Source of the DNA: Marinobacter lipolyticus | Lineage (GTDB): Bacteria > Pseudomonadota > Gammaproteobacteria > Pseudomonadales > Oleiphilaceae | NCBI RefSeq assembly: GCF_018424605.1 | Contig: NZ_QTKT01000004.1 | Coordinates: forward strand, 124,001-188,000 | DNA: 64,000 nucleotides | Direction of reading: 5' to 3' | Shown here: in pieces, positions 34,833 to 43,840 of the stretch | Layout: each line of letters opens with the position of its first letter | Numbering within the stretch: the first letter of the stretch is position 1 | The notes under the pieces: model-generated | The model's input: only the letters and a program-made list of their open reading frames with translations | Databases searched by the model: none | What the model was told of the DNA's origin: nothing | Position numbers and translations under genes: made by a program

Positions 34833-35717
34833 ATGGCGACACAGCAACACTGGGTGAACAGTAACGGGGTTAACCTGTATGTCACCACCGAAGGCCCTGC
34901 CAAGGCGCCGCCACTGGTTCTGGTGCACGGCTACCCGGACAACCACACGGTGTGGGACAAGGTCAGCGAGCACCTGACCGATCGCTACTTCGTCATTCGT
35001 TACGACGTTCGCGGCGCGGGGCGGTCCGACAAACCGCCGCGGACCCGCGATTACCGCATGAACCAACTGGCCGGCGATCTCGCGGCGGTGGTGGACGCGG
35101 TGATTCCCGATCAGCCTTTCCATCTGGCCGCTCACGACTGGGGATCGATCCAGAGCTGGGAATCGGTTACCGGCGGCGCCCTGAAACCGCGGATTCTCTC
35201 CTACACCAGCATTTCCGGGCCCTGCCTGGATCATGTGGCATTCTGGCTCAGGCGCAACGTAACCCGGCTGCGTGACGGCGGCACCCGTAAGGTGCTCGGC
35301 CAACTCGCCAGCTCCTGGTACGTCGCCATGTTCCAGTTACCACTGTTGCCGGAAGCCCTCTGGCGCGCCGGACTGGACCGGGTATGGCCGGATTACCTGC
35401 GCAAGCAGGAGCAGGTGCGCGAGGCGGCCTTCGACCGTTGCCAACGCGACGATGGGCGTTTTGGGGTAAAACTCTACCGGGCGAACTTTCTACCCAGACT
35501 GCTGCGACCGCAGCTACGGCAGGCAGATTGTCCGGTGCAGCTGATTGTGCCGACGCAGGACAATTATGTGGGAGAGCAATTATTCGAGGATCTGGGAAAG
35601 TGGGTCGGCAAGCTCAGTCGCCGCGACGTCGACGCGCCCCACTGGGTCTTGCTGACCCAGCCGGACGCGGTTGCCGGCTGGATCGACGGCTTTGCACAGC
35701 AGGCTAGCCGTAGCTGA
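34833..35717 (+). CDS. Alpha/beta hydrolase, epoxide hydrolase-like
   Basis: A 294-residue alpha/beta hydrolase in which the usual nucleophile Ser is replaced by Asp in LAAHDWGSIQS near residue 106, the epoxide-hydrolase/haloalkane-dehalogenase pattern. The oxyanion motif HGYPDNHTVWD, the acid (PTQDNYV) and the His (DAPHWVLL) complete a plausible triad. ACAGGAGCGAG precedes the ATG. It lies between modC and the convergent vfr gene. Substrate unknown. Confidence 0.82.
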   Translation: MATQQHWVNSNGVNLYVTTEGPAKAPPLVLVHGYPDNHTVWDKVSEHLTDRYFVIRYDVRGAGRSDKPPRTRDYRMNQLAGDLAAVVDAVIPDQPFHLAAHDWGSIQSWESVTGGALKPRILSYTSISGPCLDHVAFWLRRNVTRLRDGGTRKVLGQLASSWYVAMFQLPLLPEALWRAGLDRVWPDYLRKQEQVREAAFDRCQRDDGRFGVKLYRANFLPRLLRPQLRQADCPVQLIVPTQDNYVGEQLFEDLGKWVGKLSRRDVDAPHWVLLTQPDAVAGWIDGFAQQASRS

Positions 35718-35743
35718 CGGCTCCGGCGGCGGCACCAGGGCTG

Positions 35744-36385
35744 TCAGCGAGTACCGTACACCACCATGGTTTTGCCTTTGACCCGCACCAGGCCCTGGTC
35801 TTCCAGGGTTTTCAGCACGCGGCCGACCATTTCGCGGGAACAGCCAACGATGCGGCCGATTTCCTGACGGGTGATCTTGATCTGCATGCCGTCCGGATGG
35901 GTCATGGCGTCCGGTTCCTTGCACAGATCCAGCAGGGTGCGGGCCACCCGACCGGTGACATCAAGAAACGCCAGGTCCCCCACCTTGCGAGTGGTCTGGC
36001 GCAGGCGCGAGGCCATCTGCTCGCCGATGAAGTACAGTACCCGCGGGTCCTGCTGGGCAATCTCGCGGAACTTGGTATAGCTGATTTCAGCGACTTCGCA
36101 CTCGGTTTTCGCCTTCACCCAGGCACTGCGGGAGTCCATGTTGTCGAACAGGCCCATCTCGCCGAAGAAATCACCGGCGTTGAGGTAGGCCATGATCATC
36201 TCGCGACCGTCGTCATCCTCGATGATGACCGTGACGGAACCCTTAACGATATAAAACAGCGAATCACTTTTGTCACCCGCGTAGATAATCGTGCTCTTGG
36301 CGGGGTAACGCCGGCGGTGACATTGCGAAAGGAAATAATCCAGATGCTTGGTTTTCTGTTCAACCGGCTTGACGATAGTGGCCAT
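35744..36385 (-). CDS. vfr: cAMP receptor-type global regulator Vfr/Crp
   Basis: A 213-residue CRP-family regulator with an N-terminal cyclic-nucleotide domain (residues about 15-125, [21 protein letters not shown] with the cAMP-contact Glu/Arg/Ser) and a C-terminal helix-turn-helix ([25 protein letters not shown]). It closely matches Pseudomonas Vfr from memory. The ATG at 36385 aligns with that protein; the upstream in-frame ATG at 36397 would have GGAGG only one base away. It is followed convergently by the epoxide hydrolase-like gene and divergently by an OsmC gene, as in pseudomonads. Confidence 0.95.
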   Translation of the reverse strand: MATIVKPVEQKTKHLDYFLSQCHRRRYPAKSTIIYAGDKSDSLFYIVKGSVTVIIEDDDGREMIMAYLNAGDFFGEMGLFDNMDSRSAWVKAKTECEVAEISYTKFREIAQQDPRVLYFIGEQMASRLRQTTRKVGDLAFLDVTGRVARTLLDLCKEPDAMTHPDGMQIKITRQEIGRIVGCSREMVGRVLKTLEDQGLVRVKGKTMVVYGTR

Positions 36386-36613
36386 AGTGCGAGTCATGCC
36401 TCCTCAGATACTGGCGGGTCCCGATGATTGTTATTCACCCGACTTTCCATGCGGGTTTATTCATTTTTCGACAAAATCACCGCAACTTATAACAAGAAGG
36501 CCCGGTTTCGGCAACCTGAAACAGTATAGACCACCCGCCGGCGGCGGCTGCCGCCGTTCACCGTGATGTGCTAGCATCCGTGCCAGAACCCTTTGTATCG
36601 TGGAGCAAATACC

Positions 36614-37036
36614 ATGAAAGCGACCATAGACTGGGCCGGCAACGCCAGCTTCAAAGCCACCAGCGGCACCGGACACACCGTTCAGATGGACGGCCCGCCG
36701 GATCACGGCGGCGAGAACCTGGGGCCGCGCCCGATGGAAATGCTGCTGATGGGTCTGGGGGGCTGCTCCTCCTTCGACGTCATGAGCATTCTCAGGAAAA
36801 GCCGGCAGGACGTCACCGCCTGCCACGCCGAACTGGAAGCCGAACGCGCCGACGCCATTCCCTCGGTTTTCACCCGCATTCACCTGCACTTTGTGGTGAC
36901 CGGGCACAACCTCAAGGAAAGCCAGGTCAAGCGCGCTGTCAGCCTGTCTGCGGAGAAGTACTGCTCTGCATCCATCATGCTGGAGAAGGCAGGGGTGGAG
37001 ATCACCCACAGCCACGAAATCCGCGACGCGGAATAG
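36614..37036 (+). CDS. OsmC family protein
   Basis: A 140-residue OsmC/Ohr-fold protein with the two conserved cysteines of the family in LGGCSSFDVMSI and YCSASIMLEKAG. Members reduce organic or lipid hydroperoxides, although this YhfA-like subgroup is less well characterised. The ATG at 36614 (MKATIDWAGNA) has GTGGAGC upstream. It sits between vfr and speD, as in Pseudomonas. Confidence 0.9.
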   Translation: MKATIDWAGNASFKATSGTGHTVQMDGPPDHGGENLGPRPMEMLLMGLGGCSSFDVMSILRKSRQDVTACHAELEAERADAIPSVFTRIHLHFVVTGHNLKESQVKRAVSLSAEKYCSASIMLEKAGVEITHSHEIRDAE

Positions 37037-37240
37037 GCGCCACGGCGCACGGCCGCCGCCGTTGTCAAAATGTGGTTACGAAGACTATTCAACCCGATAC
37101 GCGGTGTGCATAATACGCACCCTTCTCCGCCGGTCTGCGCAAAAGGTGAACAACCCGGTCAGTAATCGGTGGCGGCCTCACCAGAATGCCTGCACAGGCT
37201 TTCTGTCGTCATTCATCTCCATCATTCGGAGGGGCTGAGC

Positions 37241-38035
37241 ATGGAATCCAAACTCCAGCTGCACGGTTTCAACAACCTGACCAAATCCCTGAGCTTCAAT
37301 ATTTACGATATCTGTTATGCGCAGACCGAAGAACAGCGTGAAGCGTACATCGACTACATCGACGAGATGTACAACGCGGAGCGCCTGACCCAGATCCTGT
37401 CCGACGTGGTCAAGATCATCGGTGCCAACATTCTCAATATTGCCCGTCAGGATTACGAGCCTCACGGTGCCTCGGTAACCATGCTAATTGCCGAGCACGA
37501 GCTCACCAACGGCGAGGAGCCGGACAACGAGGAATCACCGGGGCCGCTGCCGGACACCATCGTGGCGCACCTGGACAAGAGCCACGTGACCGTTCACACC
37601 TACCCGGAAAGCCATCCCCACGATGGGGTCAGCACGTTCCGCGCCGACATTGACGTATCCACCTGCGGCCTGATCTCGCCGCTGAAGGTGCTGAACTACC
37701 TGATCCACAGCTTTGATTCCGATGTCGTCACCGTGGACTACCGGGTACGGGGCTTCACCCGCGATGTTGATGGCACCAAGCATTACATCGACCATGACAT
37801 CAACTCGATTCAGAACTACCTGACCGAAGACACCCAGAACGCCTATCAGATGATTGACGTCAACGTGTATCAGGAAAACCTGTTCCACACCAAGATGATG
37901 TTGAAGAACTTCAACCTGGACAACTATGTGTTTGGCGTCAACGCCAGCGACCTGGACCCGGCCGAGGCCAAGTCCATCGAGGATCGCCTGCGCCGTGAAA
38001 TGCTGGAAATCTTCTACTCCCGCAACGTGGAGTAA
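37241..38035 (+). CDS. speD: S-adenosylmethionine decarboxylase proenzyme
   Basis: Makes decarboxylated S-adenosylmethionine, the aminopropyl donor for spermidine. The 264-residue proenzyme self-cleaves before Ser114 in [16 protein letters not shown], forming the pyruvoyl group, and CGLISPLK follows near residue 142. This length and motif are the Gram-negative class. The binding site CGGAGGGG supports the ATG at 37241. A strong terminator follows. Spermidine is also the polyamine in petrobactin, so this enzyme feeds that pathway. Confidence 0.97.
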   Translation: MESKLQLHGFNNLTKSLSFNIYDICYAQTEEQREAYIDYIDEMYNAERLTQILSDVVKIIGANILNIARQDYEPHGASVTMLIAEHELTNGEEPDNEESPGPLPDTIVAHLDKSHVTVHTYPESHPHDGVSTFRADIDVSTCGLISPLKVLNYLIHSFDSDVVTVDYRVRGFTRDVDGTKHYIDHDINSIQNYLTEDTQNAYQMIDVNVYQENLFHTKMMLKNFNLDNYVFGVNASDLDPAEAKSIEDRLRREMLEIFYSRNVE

Positions 38036-38045
38036 GCGCACGCCG

Positions 38046-38084
38046 ACCGGCGGAACCCCTTTCCGCCGGTCCTTCAGTTTTTTT
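38046..38084 (+). terminator. Intrinsic terminator after speD
   Basis: A ten-base stem ACCGGCGGAA/TTCCGCCGGT (38046-38055 with 38061-38070) with a five-base loop is followed, seven bases on, by a T-run at 38078-38084. It lies just after the speD stop. Confidence 0.8.
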
Positions 38085-38166
38085 GATGCCCCACCCCGAA
38101 AATCTCCGTTTTATTCCCGACGACCTCTGGCGTTTAATAGCACCATAGCCACGCAAGGAGGACACC

Positions 38167-39024
38167 ATGACCCTACGAGCCATCACGCAAACCATTCCCG
38201 CTCTGGAAACCTCCGATGGTGCCGGTGTGAAAATCAAACGGTCCATCGGACAGCATCAGAACATCCGTCTGGACCCGTTTCTGATGCTCGACGAGTTCGG
38301 TTCCGACCAGCCCCAGGACTACATCGCCGGGTTTCCATCCCACCCGCACCGGGGTTTTGAGACCGTGACCTACATGATCGAGGGCCATATGTTGCACGAG
38401 GATCATCTGGGTAATCGCGGCAACCTCAAAAACGGCGGCGTGCAATGGATGACCGCCGGGCGCGGCATCGTGCACTCGGAAATGCCGCAGCAGGAAGCCG
38501 GCCGCATGCGCGGGTTCCAGCTCTGGCTCAACCTGCCGGCGGCCGAAAAGATGAAGCCGGCGGGCTATTGCGACCTGCAGCCCGAAGACATTCCCGAGTT
38601 CACCCTCGACGGGGCCGTGGTGAAGCTGATTGCCGGAGAGGTCCGCATTGATGGCCGCGATCTGGCCGGCGCCGTGACCGGCGGCAGTACCCGGCCACTG
38701 TATATGGATATCCAGCTGACGGCGGAGGCGGCGGTTTCGCTGCCGGTGGACCAGGCGCTGAACGGCATGCTGTACCTGTACGAAGGCAGCGCCGCACTGC
38801 GCCAGGGCGCACAGACCCAGCCACTGGCAGCGGCGTCGGCCAGCGTGCTCGGTGACGGCGATGAAATCCGCCTGGAAGCCGGCAGCTCCGGCGCGAGGCT
38901 ACTGCTGATTGCCGGCAGGCCGATCAATGAACCGGTGGTTCAGTATGGCCCGTTCGTGATGAACAGTCGTGAGGAGATCGAGCAGACCCTGCGGGACTAC
39001 CGCGACGGCCGGCTGACCGCCTGA
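38167..39024 (+). CDS. Pirin family protein
   Basis: A 285-residue bicupin. The N-terminal metal-binding residues are in SHPHRGFETVTYM near residue 58 and HSEMPQ near residue 102. Pirins are iron-binding proteins, and some have quercetinase activity. AAGGAGG precedes the ATG. It is separated from speD by a terminator and is convergent with prkB. The exact role is unknown. Confidence 0.93.
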   Translation: MTLRAITQTIPALETSDGAGVKIKRSIGQHQNIRLDPFLMLDEFGSDQPQDYIAGFPSHPHRGFETVTYMIEGHMLHEDHLGNRGNLKNGGVQWMTAGRGIVHSEMPQQEAGRMRGFQLWLNLPAAEKMKPAGYCDLQPEDIPEFTLDGAVVKLIAGEVRIDGRDLAGAVTGGSTRPLYMDIQLTAEAAVSLPVDQALNGMLYLYEGSAALRQGAQTQPLAAASASVLGDGDEIRLEAGSSGARLLLIAGRPINEPVVQYGPFVMNSREEIEQTLRDYRDGRLTA

Positions 39025-39034
39025 CGGAGCAGCC

Positions 39035-39901
39035 TCAGGCGAAGGGCTTCTGCGCCATCAACCGCGCCACCATGGGTCTCAGGATGAGATCCATGGCCAG
39101 GCCCAGTTTGGTGCCGGGTATCACCAGCGTGTCGTGGCGGGATACGCTGCTGCCGCCAATCAGTTGCAGCAGGTAGGGGAAGTCGACTTCGGAGGCGTCA
39201 CGGAAGCGGATCACCACCATGCTCTCATCTTCCGTCGGCACATCCCGCACCACAAACGGATTCGAGGTATCGACCAGCGGCACCCGCTGGAAGTTGATGT
39301 GCGTGTGGGCAAACTGCGGCACGATATCGTGCACGTAGTCGTCCATACGGTTGATGATGGTTTCCACCACCGCTTCCTGGGAATAGCCGCGCTTGTTGGT
39401 ATCCCGGTGAATTTTCTGGATCCATTCCAGGTTGACGATGGGCACCACGCCGATCAGCAGGTCGACGTACTGGGCAATGTTGTACGCGTCGCTGACCACC
39501 CCCCCATGCAGCCCCTCATAGAACAGTAAGTCCGTCTCCGCCGGCAGCGGCCCCCAGGGCGTGAAGGTACCCGGCTTGTGACCCGCGGCAATCAGGCCCT
39601 GGTCCTCATCGTGCACATACTGGCGGTATTGCCCGTTGCCGGTGTGACCGTAGTCGTAGAACAGCGCTTCCAGTTTGTCGATGTGATTGGCCGCCAGCGC
39701 AAAGTGGTTGCGCTCACCGAACTGCCCCTTGGCGGCCAGCCGCGCCATCTGCTCGCGGGTGTACCGGTGGAAACTGTCGCCACTGACCATGGCAGCATGG
39801 TAGCCCTCACTGGCGAACATACGGCTGAAGATCCGGCCGGTGGTCGTGGTCCCCGCACCCGAGGACCCGGTCACAGCAATAACGGGATGGCGTTTTGACA
39901 T
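39035..39901 (-). CDS. prkB: Phosphoribulokinase family protein
   Basis: A 288-residue P-loop kinase: GSSGAGTTTTGRIF near residue 12, DSFHRYTREQM near residue 42, HYxx-type region FTPWGPLPAETDLLFYEGLHGG near residue 110. It matches the length and motifs of class I phosphoribulokinase/PrkB. RuBisCO genes are not seen, so an enzyme of the Calvin cycle is not implied; in E. coli and Pseudomonas PrkB has no settled role. It follows the PilZ-DUF1631 gene by 19 bases and may be in its operon. Confidence 0.9.
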   Translation of the reverse strand: MSKRHPVIAVTGSSGAGTTTTGRIFSRMFASEGYHAAMVSGDSFHRYTREQMARLAAKGQFGERNHFALAANHIDKLEALFYDYGHTGNGQYRQYVHDEDQGLIAAGHKPGTFTPWGPLPAETDLLFYEGLHGGVVSDAYNIAQYVDLLIGVVPIVNLEWIQKIHRDTNKRGYSQEAVVETIINRMDDYVHDIVPQFAHTHINFQRVPLVDTSNPFVVRDVPTEDESMVVIRFRDASEVDFPYLLQLIGGSSVSRHDTLVIPGTKLGLAMDLILRPMVARLMAQKPFA

Positions 39902-39920
39902 GGCAAACGGTGCTCAGCGG

Positions 39921-42900
39921 TTAGTTTAGGCTGTCCAGCGAACGGGGCTTTTCGATTACGAAGCCCTGGGCGTAATCCACCCCCAGCTGCCGCAACCGGT
40001 CGAGGACGTCACGGGACTCCACCTGCGAGGCAATCACTTCCCGCTTCATGTAGTGGGCCATATCGACCATCGACTGGACCATGGCCCGATCCGTGTCGTT
40101 GATGTCGACCTGACTGGTGAAGGCACTGTCGAGCCGGATCAGGTCCACCGGCAGGGTGCGCATCAACTGAAACGACACCGGCCCGCTGCCGAAGTTGCCG
40201 AGACAGAAGCGGCAGCCCAGCTCCTTCATTTCCGACATGAAACCCGCCAGCCGGTCGAGGTCGTTGATCGCCGCCGTTTCCGTCAGCTCGAACCACAGCC
40301 GTTCAATCGGGGCGTCCTTCTGGCTCAGTTTGTCATAGATGAACTCAAGCAACGACTGGTCGTTAAGGGAATACCCGGACAGGTTCACACAGACACCACC
40401 GAGATGATCCGGATCCGGCGCCCTGTCCCGCAGCCAGTCCAGCATATGCCCCACCACCCAGCGATCAACTGCCTGCATGCGGTCGTAGCGTTCCGCCATG
40501 CGCACGAAATCACGCCCGGTGATCAGATTGCCGCCATCGTCGTACATGCTGATCAGCACTTCGTACTGGGCGGACATCTCGGTGTCGGCGTGCAGCGGTA
40601 TCATTTTCTGACAGCGCAGCAGCATGCGCTCTTCGTCAAGATCCCCCAGACTGGCCACTTTGGCGGCAATCTGCTCCTGGCGGGAATGGTCGCCGGCGTC
40701 CAGGGTGTAAGTTACCACCTTGCCATGGCCCTGTTGCTTGGAGGCTTTCATCGCCTGCTCGGCGGCTCTCAGCCAGCGCTCGGCGGTTGCCAGTGCCGGC
40801 ATTTCGCCAGCTAACCCGATACTCGCGGACAGCCGATAGCGGCGGCCGTGGTAGTCCAGATCGCAGGCTTCGATCGCGTCGATAATCGCCTGAGCGGTGG
40901 CGGCGGCGGTTTCCGACGGCAGTAGCCAGGCGAACTCATTACCGGCGAGCCGCGCCAACGGCATGCCATCGCCCACCCGCACCCGCAGCAATTCCGCCAC
41001 CTGGCGCAGGGCATCGTCGCCGGCCTGATAGCCGGCCGTGTCATTGAGCAGGCGGAACTGCCGCAGATCCATTAGCACCAGCGCCCGCTCGTCCTCCCGA
41101 CGCGCCAGCTGCTGGTCCAGCATGCGTTCGAATTCACGTCGTCCGAGCAGGCCGGTCAGCTCATCGTGGGTCGACGCCCAGGACAGCTGGTCATACACCT
41201 TGCGTACCATGCGATCCAGGCTCTCGTCGACCAGCGGACGATCGTACTGGTTGTCCGGCACCACAATGCCCTTGCGCATCTGACGGGCCAGGGCCTCCAG
41301 GTCCAGCTCTACCACCCGCATGCCCTGATGGTTGACGAAGACAAAACGGCTGAAACCGCGGGCAATCCATACCAGCCGGATGTACTGGGGCTCATCCGGA
41401 TTCTCCTGATCCCGCAGCCAGTCGCCGGTGCGCAATTGTTGCGCCCGATGTATCCAGCGCTGCAGGCTTTTCTGTTCTCGCTCTGACAGCGTGTGTGCCC
41501 GGTCTTCCTGAGACGGCGCCGCGGGCATATCCACCATTTCCGGCGGCTGTTCGGCGCTGCGCACCAGAAACTGCTTGAGCTCGTCACGGATCTGCGACGA
41601 CGGCATGTGGTTGCTGGAGATGGAAGCCAGGCCGTCCTGAATCACCCGCAGCAATTCCGGCAGGTTGACGCCGGCCTTCGGGTCATCCGCAAACGCCAGC
41701 AGCGAATCAATCACCGACAGATAGTCCTGCCACAACGGGCTGTCCTGGCCCTGGCGAATCCAGGTCAGTGACAACAGATCGCGCCAGCCGCCGTCCAGCA
41801 GACTCAACAGGGCCCGGGGCACCCGTCGCCCGGCCAGCTTCCGGTTCAGCACCTCGGCCACCGCGGCCTTGGATTCCGCCACCTTCTGCGCGCCTTCGGC
41901 GGCGGCAGTCACCCGCTCCACGTTGCGGCGATAGACCAGGTTCTGCCGGTCGATCAGCGTGTTCAGTTCCTTCAGGGTGGCGTCAAAAACCCCGGTATCC
42001 TGCTCAAAATCCGTGGTAATGCGATGGATCAGTTCATCAATCCGGCGCTGCACAACCGGGTTGATACGGCCACCCTTGACGCCCAGCTGGGCCAGCCGGT
42101 TCATCACACCACGAACCGGGCTGCTCTGATCGTCGAAAAACGCGGGATCGCGCATAACGATCTTGAGCACCGGCACCTCCAGCTGGCGCATCCGGCTCTG
42201 GGCATACTCGCTCAGCTTCGGGCTCTCCACCACGCTGCGGAAAAAACGGTCCACCACATCAAGCGTGCCCTGTTGCTCCTCATTCAGCGCGAGGTCGCCA
42301 CCGTGCTTTACCCGCTCCACCACACGCTCACGCAGGCTTGGCTGGCCGGCGGCGGCATCGGCGGTTTCCACCTGAAGCTGCTGCAGTTCCCGGTGCAGTT
42401 CACCGGCGGACAGCGGGCGCGCCGTGGGGGCAAAGGCCGGCGGTTCGAGATCCCCCCGCGCCGCCCGGCTTGAGGCCAGCGTGCCAATCAGATTGCGCAC
42501 GGTGGCAAACGCGGTCTGGGCCGCGTGGGCATACCCGCGAAACTCCTGCGGCGCCCGCCCCGGCGACGGGCGGCGGTCCCGCCCCGCAGCGGCCCCGGCT
42601 GTTTCCGGTGGCGGCGCTGGTTTGTCAGCCGCACTCCGGGGCGCTGCCGCGGGCGCAGTGGGTGCCGGCTTCTCGCGCTCATCCGTGGTGATGGTTCGCT
42701 CGCTGAGGTACTTGCTTAGATCCAGGTCCGGCAACACACCGTGGCGAATCAGAATGTTGTTGAGCTCCTGATACAGTGGCCCGAGCTGTTGCAACACAGC
42801 CTGCTCGAATACTTTCAGGCAGACCTTTTCCACCTCGCGACTGGCCTTGAGGTGGCTCAGCCCGGCGTGAAAAGCTTCACACACCAGCGACGGCCCCAAC

Positions 42901-43685
42901 GGGTTGTGGTGACCGGTAGCGTTGGCCACTCCGAGCTTGTCCAGCCTGAGCTTGAGCTGCAGCAGCTCGCCGCGGTACTGGGTGTCCGCCTTGGTGACCA
43001 TGACCCGGATGGTCAGCCAGTCCTCGAACTCGCCCTTGTCCACCACCGACAGCTCCGAGCCCGGATAGCCCTTGGGGGCAGGTTTGAGGGGCGACTCCAG
43101 GCTCTGGGACATCTGGTGCCAGATCACCCGCTGACGGCCCTGCAACTGACCTGCAGCGTCCATGTAATCGTTCGCCTGCTGATCACTGACGGCTCGCTGA
43201 GCGGCCTGCTTCAACGCCGCGTCCATCTGACGGAAACAGTCGTCCATCAACGGCTCGATGAACTGGATAACGGCGCGGGCTGACTGGTGCAGAACAAACT
43301 GCACCCGGTCACTGGGCGCACGCAACGCCGAGCGGTCCTGCTCACCACTGGCCCCGCACTGTCTGAGCATGGCGCTCACCGCCGCGGGATTGGAACGGGT
43401 AAAGTGAACCCCCATGGCACCCTCTATCCGCCGTACCGCGTTGACGTGCAGTTCATGGCGACCGTTGCCATCCGCCGCACGGAATCGCACGATGAACTCT
43501 TCGGGCTGGCCGTGGGCGAAAATCCGTTCAAGTTTACGGGAGGTGTCGCCGGAATAGCGCACGAACAGCCCCTCGGCACAGAAGTCGGCAATCTGGCACG
43601 GCCACGTCTCACCCGACCCGAGATCCAGCTGGGCCGCGAGTTTGATGGGCTTCCGGGAGCTTGTTCGACGTTCTCTGGGGTCCAT
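39921..43685 (-). CDS. PilZ-DUF1631-GGDEF-EAL protein with degenerate catalytic motifs
   Basis: A 1254-residue soluble protein. The N-terminus is PilZ-like: RTSSR gives the RxxxR motif near residue 7 and DFCAEG replaces DxSxxG near 34. The middle (about 140-740) resembles DUF1631, with a Pro/Ala-rich linker near 345-375. A GGDEF domain (about 840-965) has AGNEF instead of the signature, and an EAL domain (about 985-1254) has EVL in place of EAL and LGNFGSG in place of DDFGTG, losing metal-binding acids. It is probably a c-di-GMP receptor rather than an enzyme. GAGGTAG-like bases precede the ATG. It is divergent from the aminopeptidase-like gene. Confidence 0.88.
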   Translation of the reverse strand: MDPRERRTSSRKPIKLAAQLDLGSGETWPCQIADFCAEGLFVRYSGDTSRKLERIFAHGQPEEFIVRFRAADGNGRHELHVNAVRRIEGAMGVHFTRSNPAAVSAMLRQCGASGEQDRSALRAPSDRVQFVLHQSARAVIQFIEPLMDDCFRQMDAALKQAAQRAVSDQQANDYMDAAGQLQGRQRVIWHQMSQSLESPLKPAPKGYPGSELSVVDKGEFEDWLTIRVMVTKADTQYRGELLQLKLRLDKLGVANATGHHNPLGPSLVCEAFHAGLSHLKASREVEKVCLKVFEQAVLQQLGPLYQELNNILIRHGVLPDLDLSKYLSERTITTDEREKPAPTAPAAAPRSAADKPAPPPETAGAAAGRDRRPSPGRAPQEFRGYAHAAQTAFATVRNLIGTLASSRAARGDLEPPAFAPTARPLSAGELHRELQQLQVETADAAAGQPSLRERVVERVKHGGDLALNEEQQGTLDVVDRFFRSVVESPKLSEYAQSRMRQLEVPVLKIVMRDPAFFDDQSSPVRGVMNRLAQLGVKGGRINPVVQRRIDELIHRITTDFEQDTGVFDATLKELNTLIDRQNLVYRRNVERVTAAAEGAQKVAESKAAVAEVLNRKLAGRRVPRALLSLLDGGWRDLLSLTWIRQGQDSPLWQDYLSVIDSLLAFADDPKAGVNLPELLRVIQDGLASISSNHMPSSQIRDELKQFLVRSAEQPPEMVDMPAAPSQEDRAHTLSEREQKSLQRWIHRAQQLRTGDWLRDQENPDEPQYIRLVWIARGFSRFVFVNHQGMRVVELDLEALARQMRKGIVVPDNQYDRPLVDESLDRMVRKVYDQLSWASTHDELTGLLGRREFERMLDQQLARREDERALVLMDLRQFRLLNDTAGYQAGDDALRQVAELLRVRVGDGMPLARLAGNEFAWLLPSETAAATAQAIIDAIEACDLDYHGRRYRLSASIGLAGEMPALATAERWLRAAEQAMKASKQQGHGKVVTYTLDAGDHSRQEQIAAKVASLGDLDEERMLLRCQKMIPLHADTEMSAQYEVLISMYDDGGNLITGRDFVRMAERYDRMQAVDRWVVGHMLDWLRDRAPDPDHLGGVCVNLSGYSLNDQSLLEFIYDKLSQKDAPIERLWFELTETAAINDLDRLAGFMSEMKELGCRFCLGNFGSGPVSFQLMRTLPVDLIRLDSAFTSQVDINDTDRAMVQSMVDMAHYMKREVIASQVESRDVLDRLRQLGVDYAQGFVIEKPRSLDSLN

Positions 43686-43710
43686 TCACTACCTGATATC
43701 TGGCGAAACT

Positions 43711-43826
43711 GCAGGAGCGTCCACTCTCCTGCCGGGTCCTTGAAAGGGTGGCAACAGCCACCGGCTACTAATCCGGATTCATGCCTGTAATATAGTGGTG
43801 AATCCCATGGCGGGACACACCCATGG
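43711..43826. other. Structured intergenic region with four stem-loops
   Basis: In the 155-base gap between two divergent genes lie four predicted hairpins: GCAGGAG/CTCCTGC (43711-43717 with 43726-43732); GGTGGC-AACA-GCCACC (43747-43762); GGATTCA/TGAATCC (43775-43781 with 43799-43805); and paired CCATGG copies (43805-43810 and 43821-43826). They occupy most of the gap. None carries a T-run. A regulatory leader for either gene is possible, but I cannot name a class. Confidence 0.5.
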
Positions 43827-43840
43827 CAACTTTGTGAACC

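Noticed and set aside
39035..39901. Evidence for carbon fixation from a phosphoribulokinase
   Set aside because: No RuBisCO or other Calvin-cycle gene is in the window, and PrkB-type proteins occur widely in non-autotrophs.
43711..43826. Resemblance of the GAAA and GCCACCGGC segments to a c-di-GMP-I riboswitch
   Set aside because: The GAAA and CCGG parts match loosely, but the conserved GGACGCAAAGCC core is absent and the 3' receptor is not in place. The similarity is explained by a simple GGTGGC/GCCACC hairpin that reads alike on both strands.
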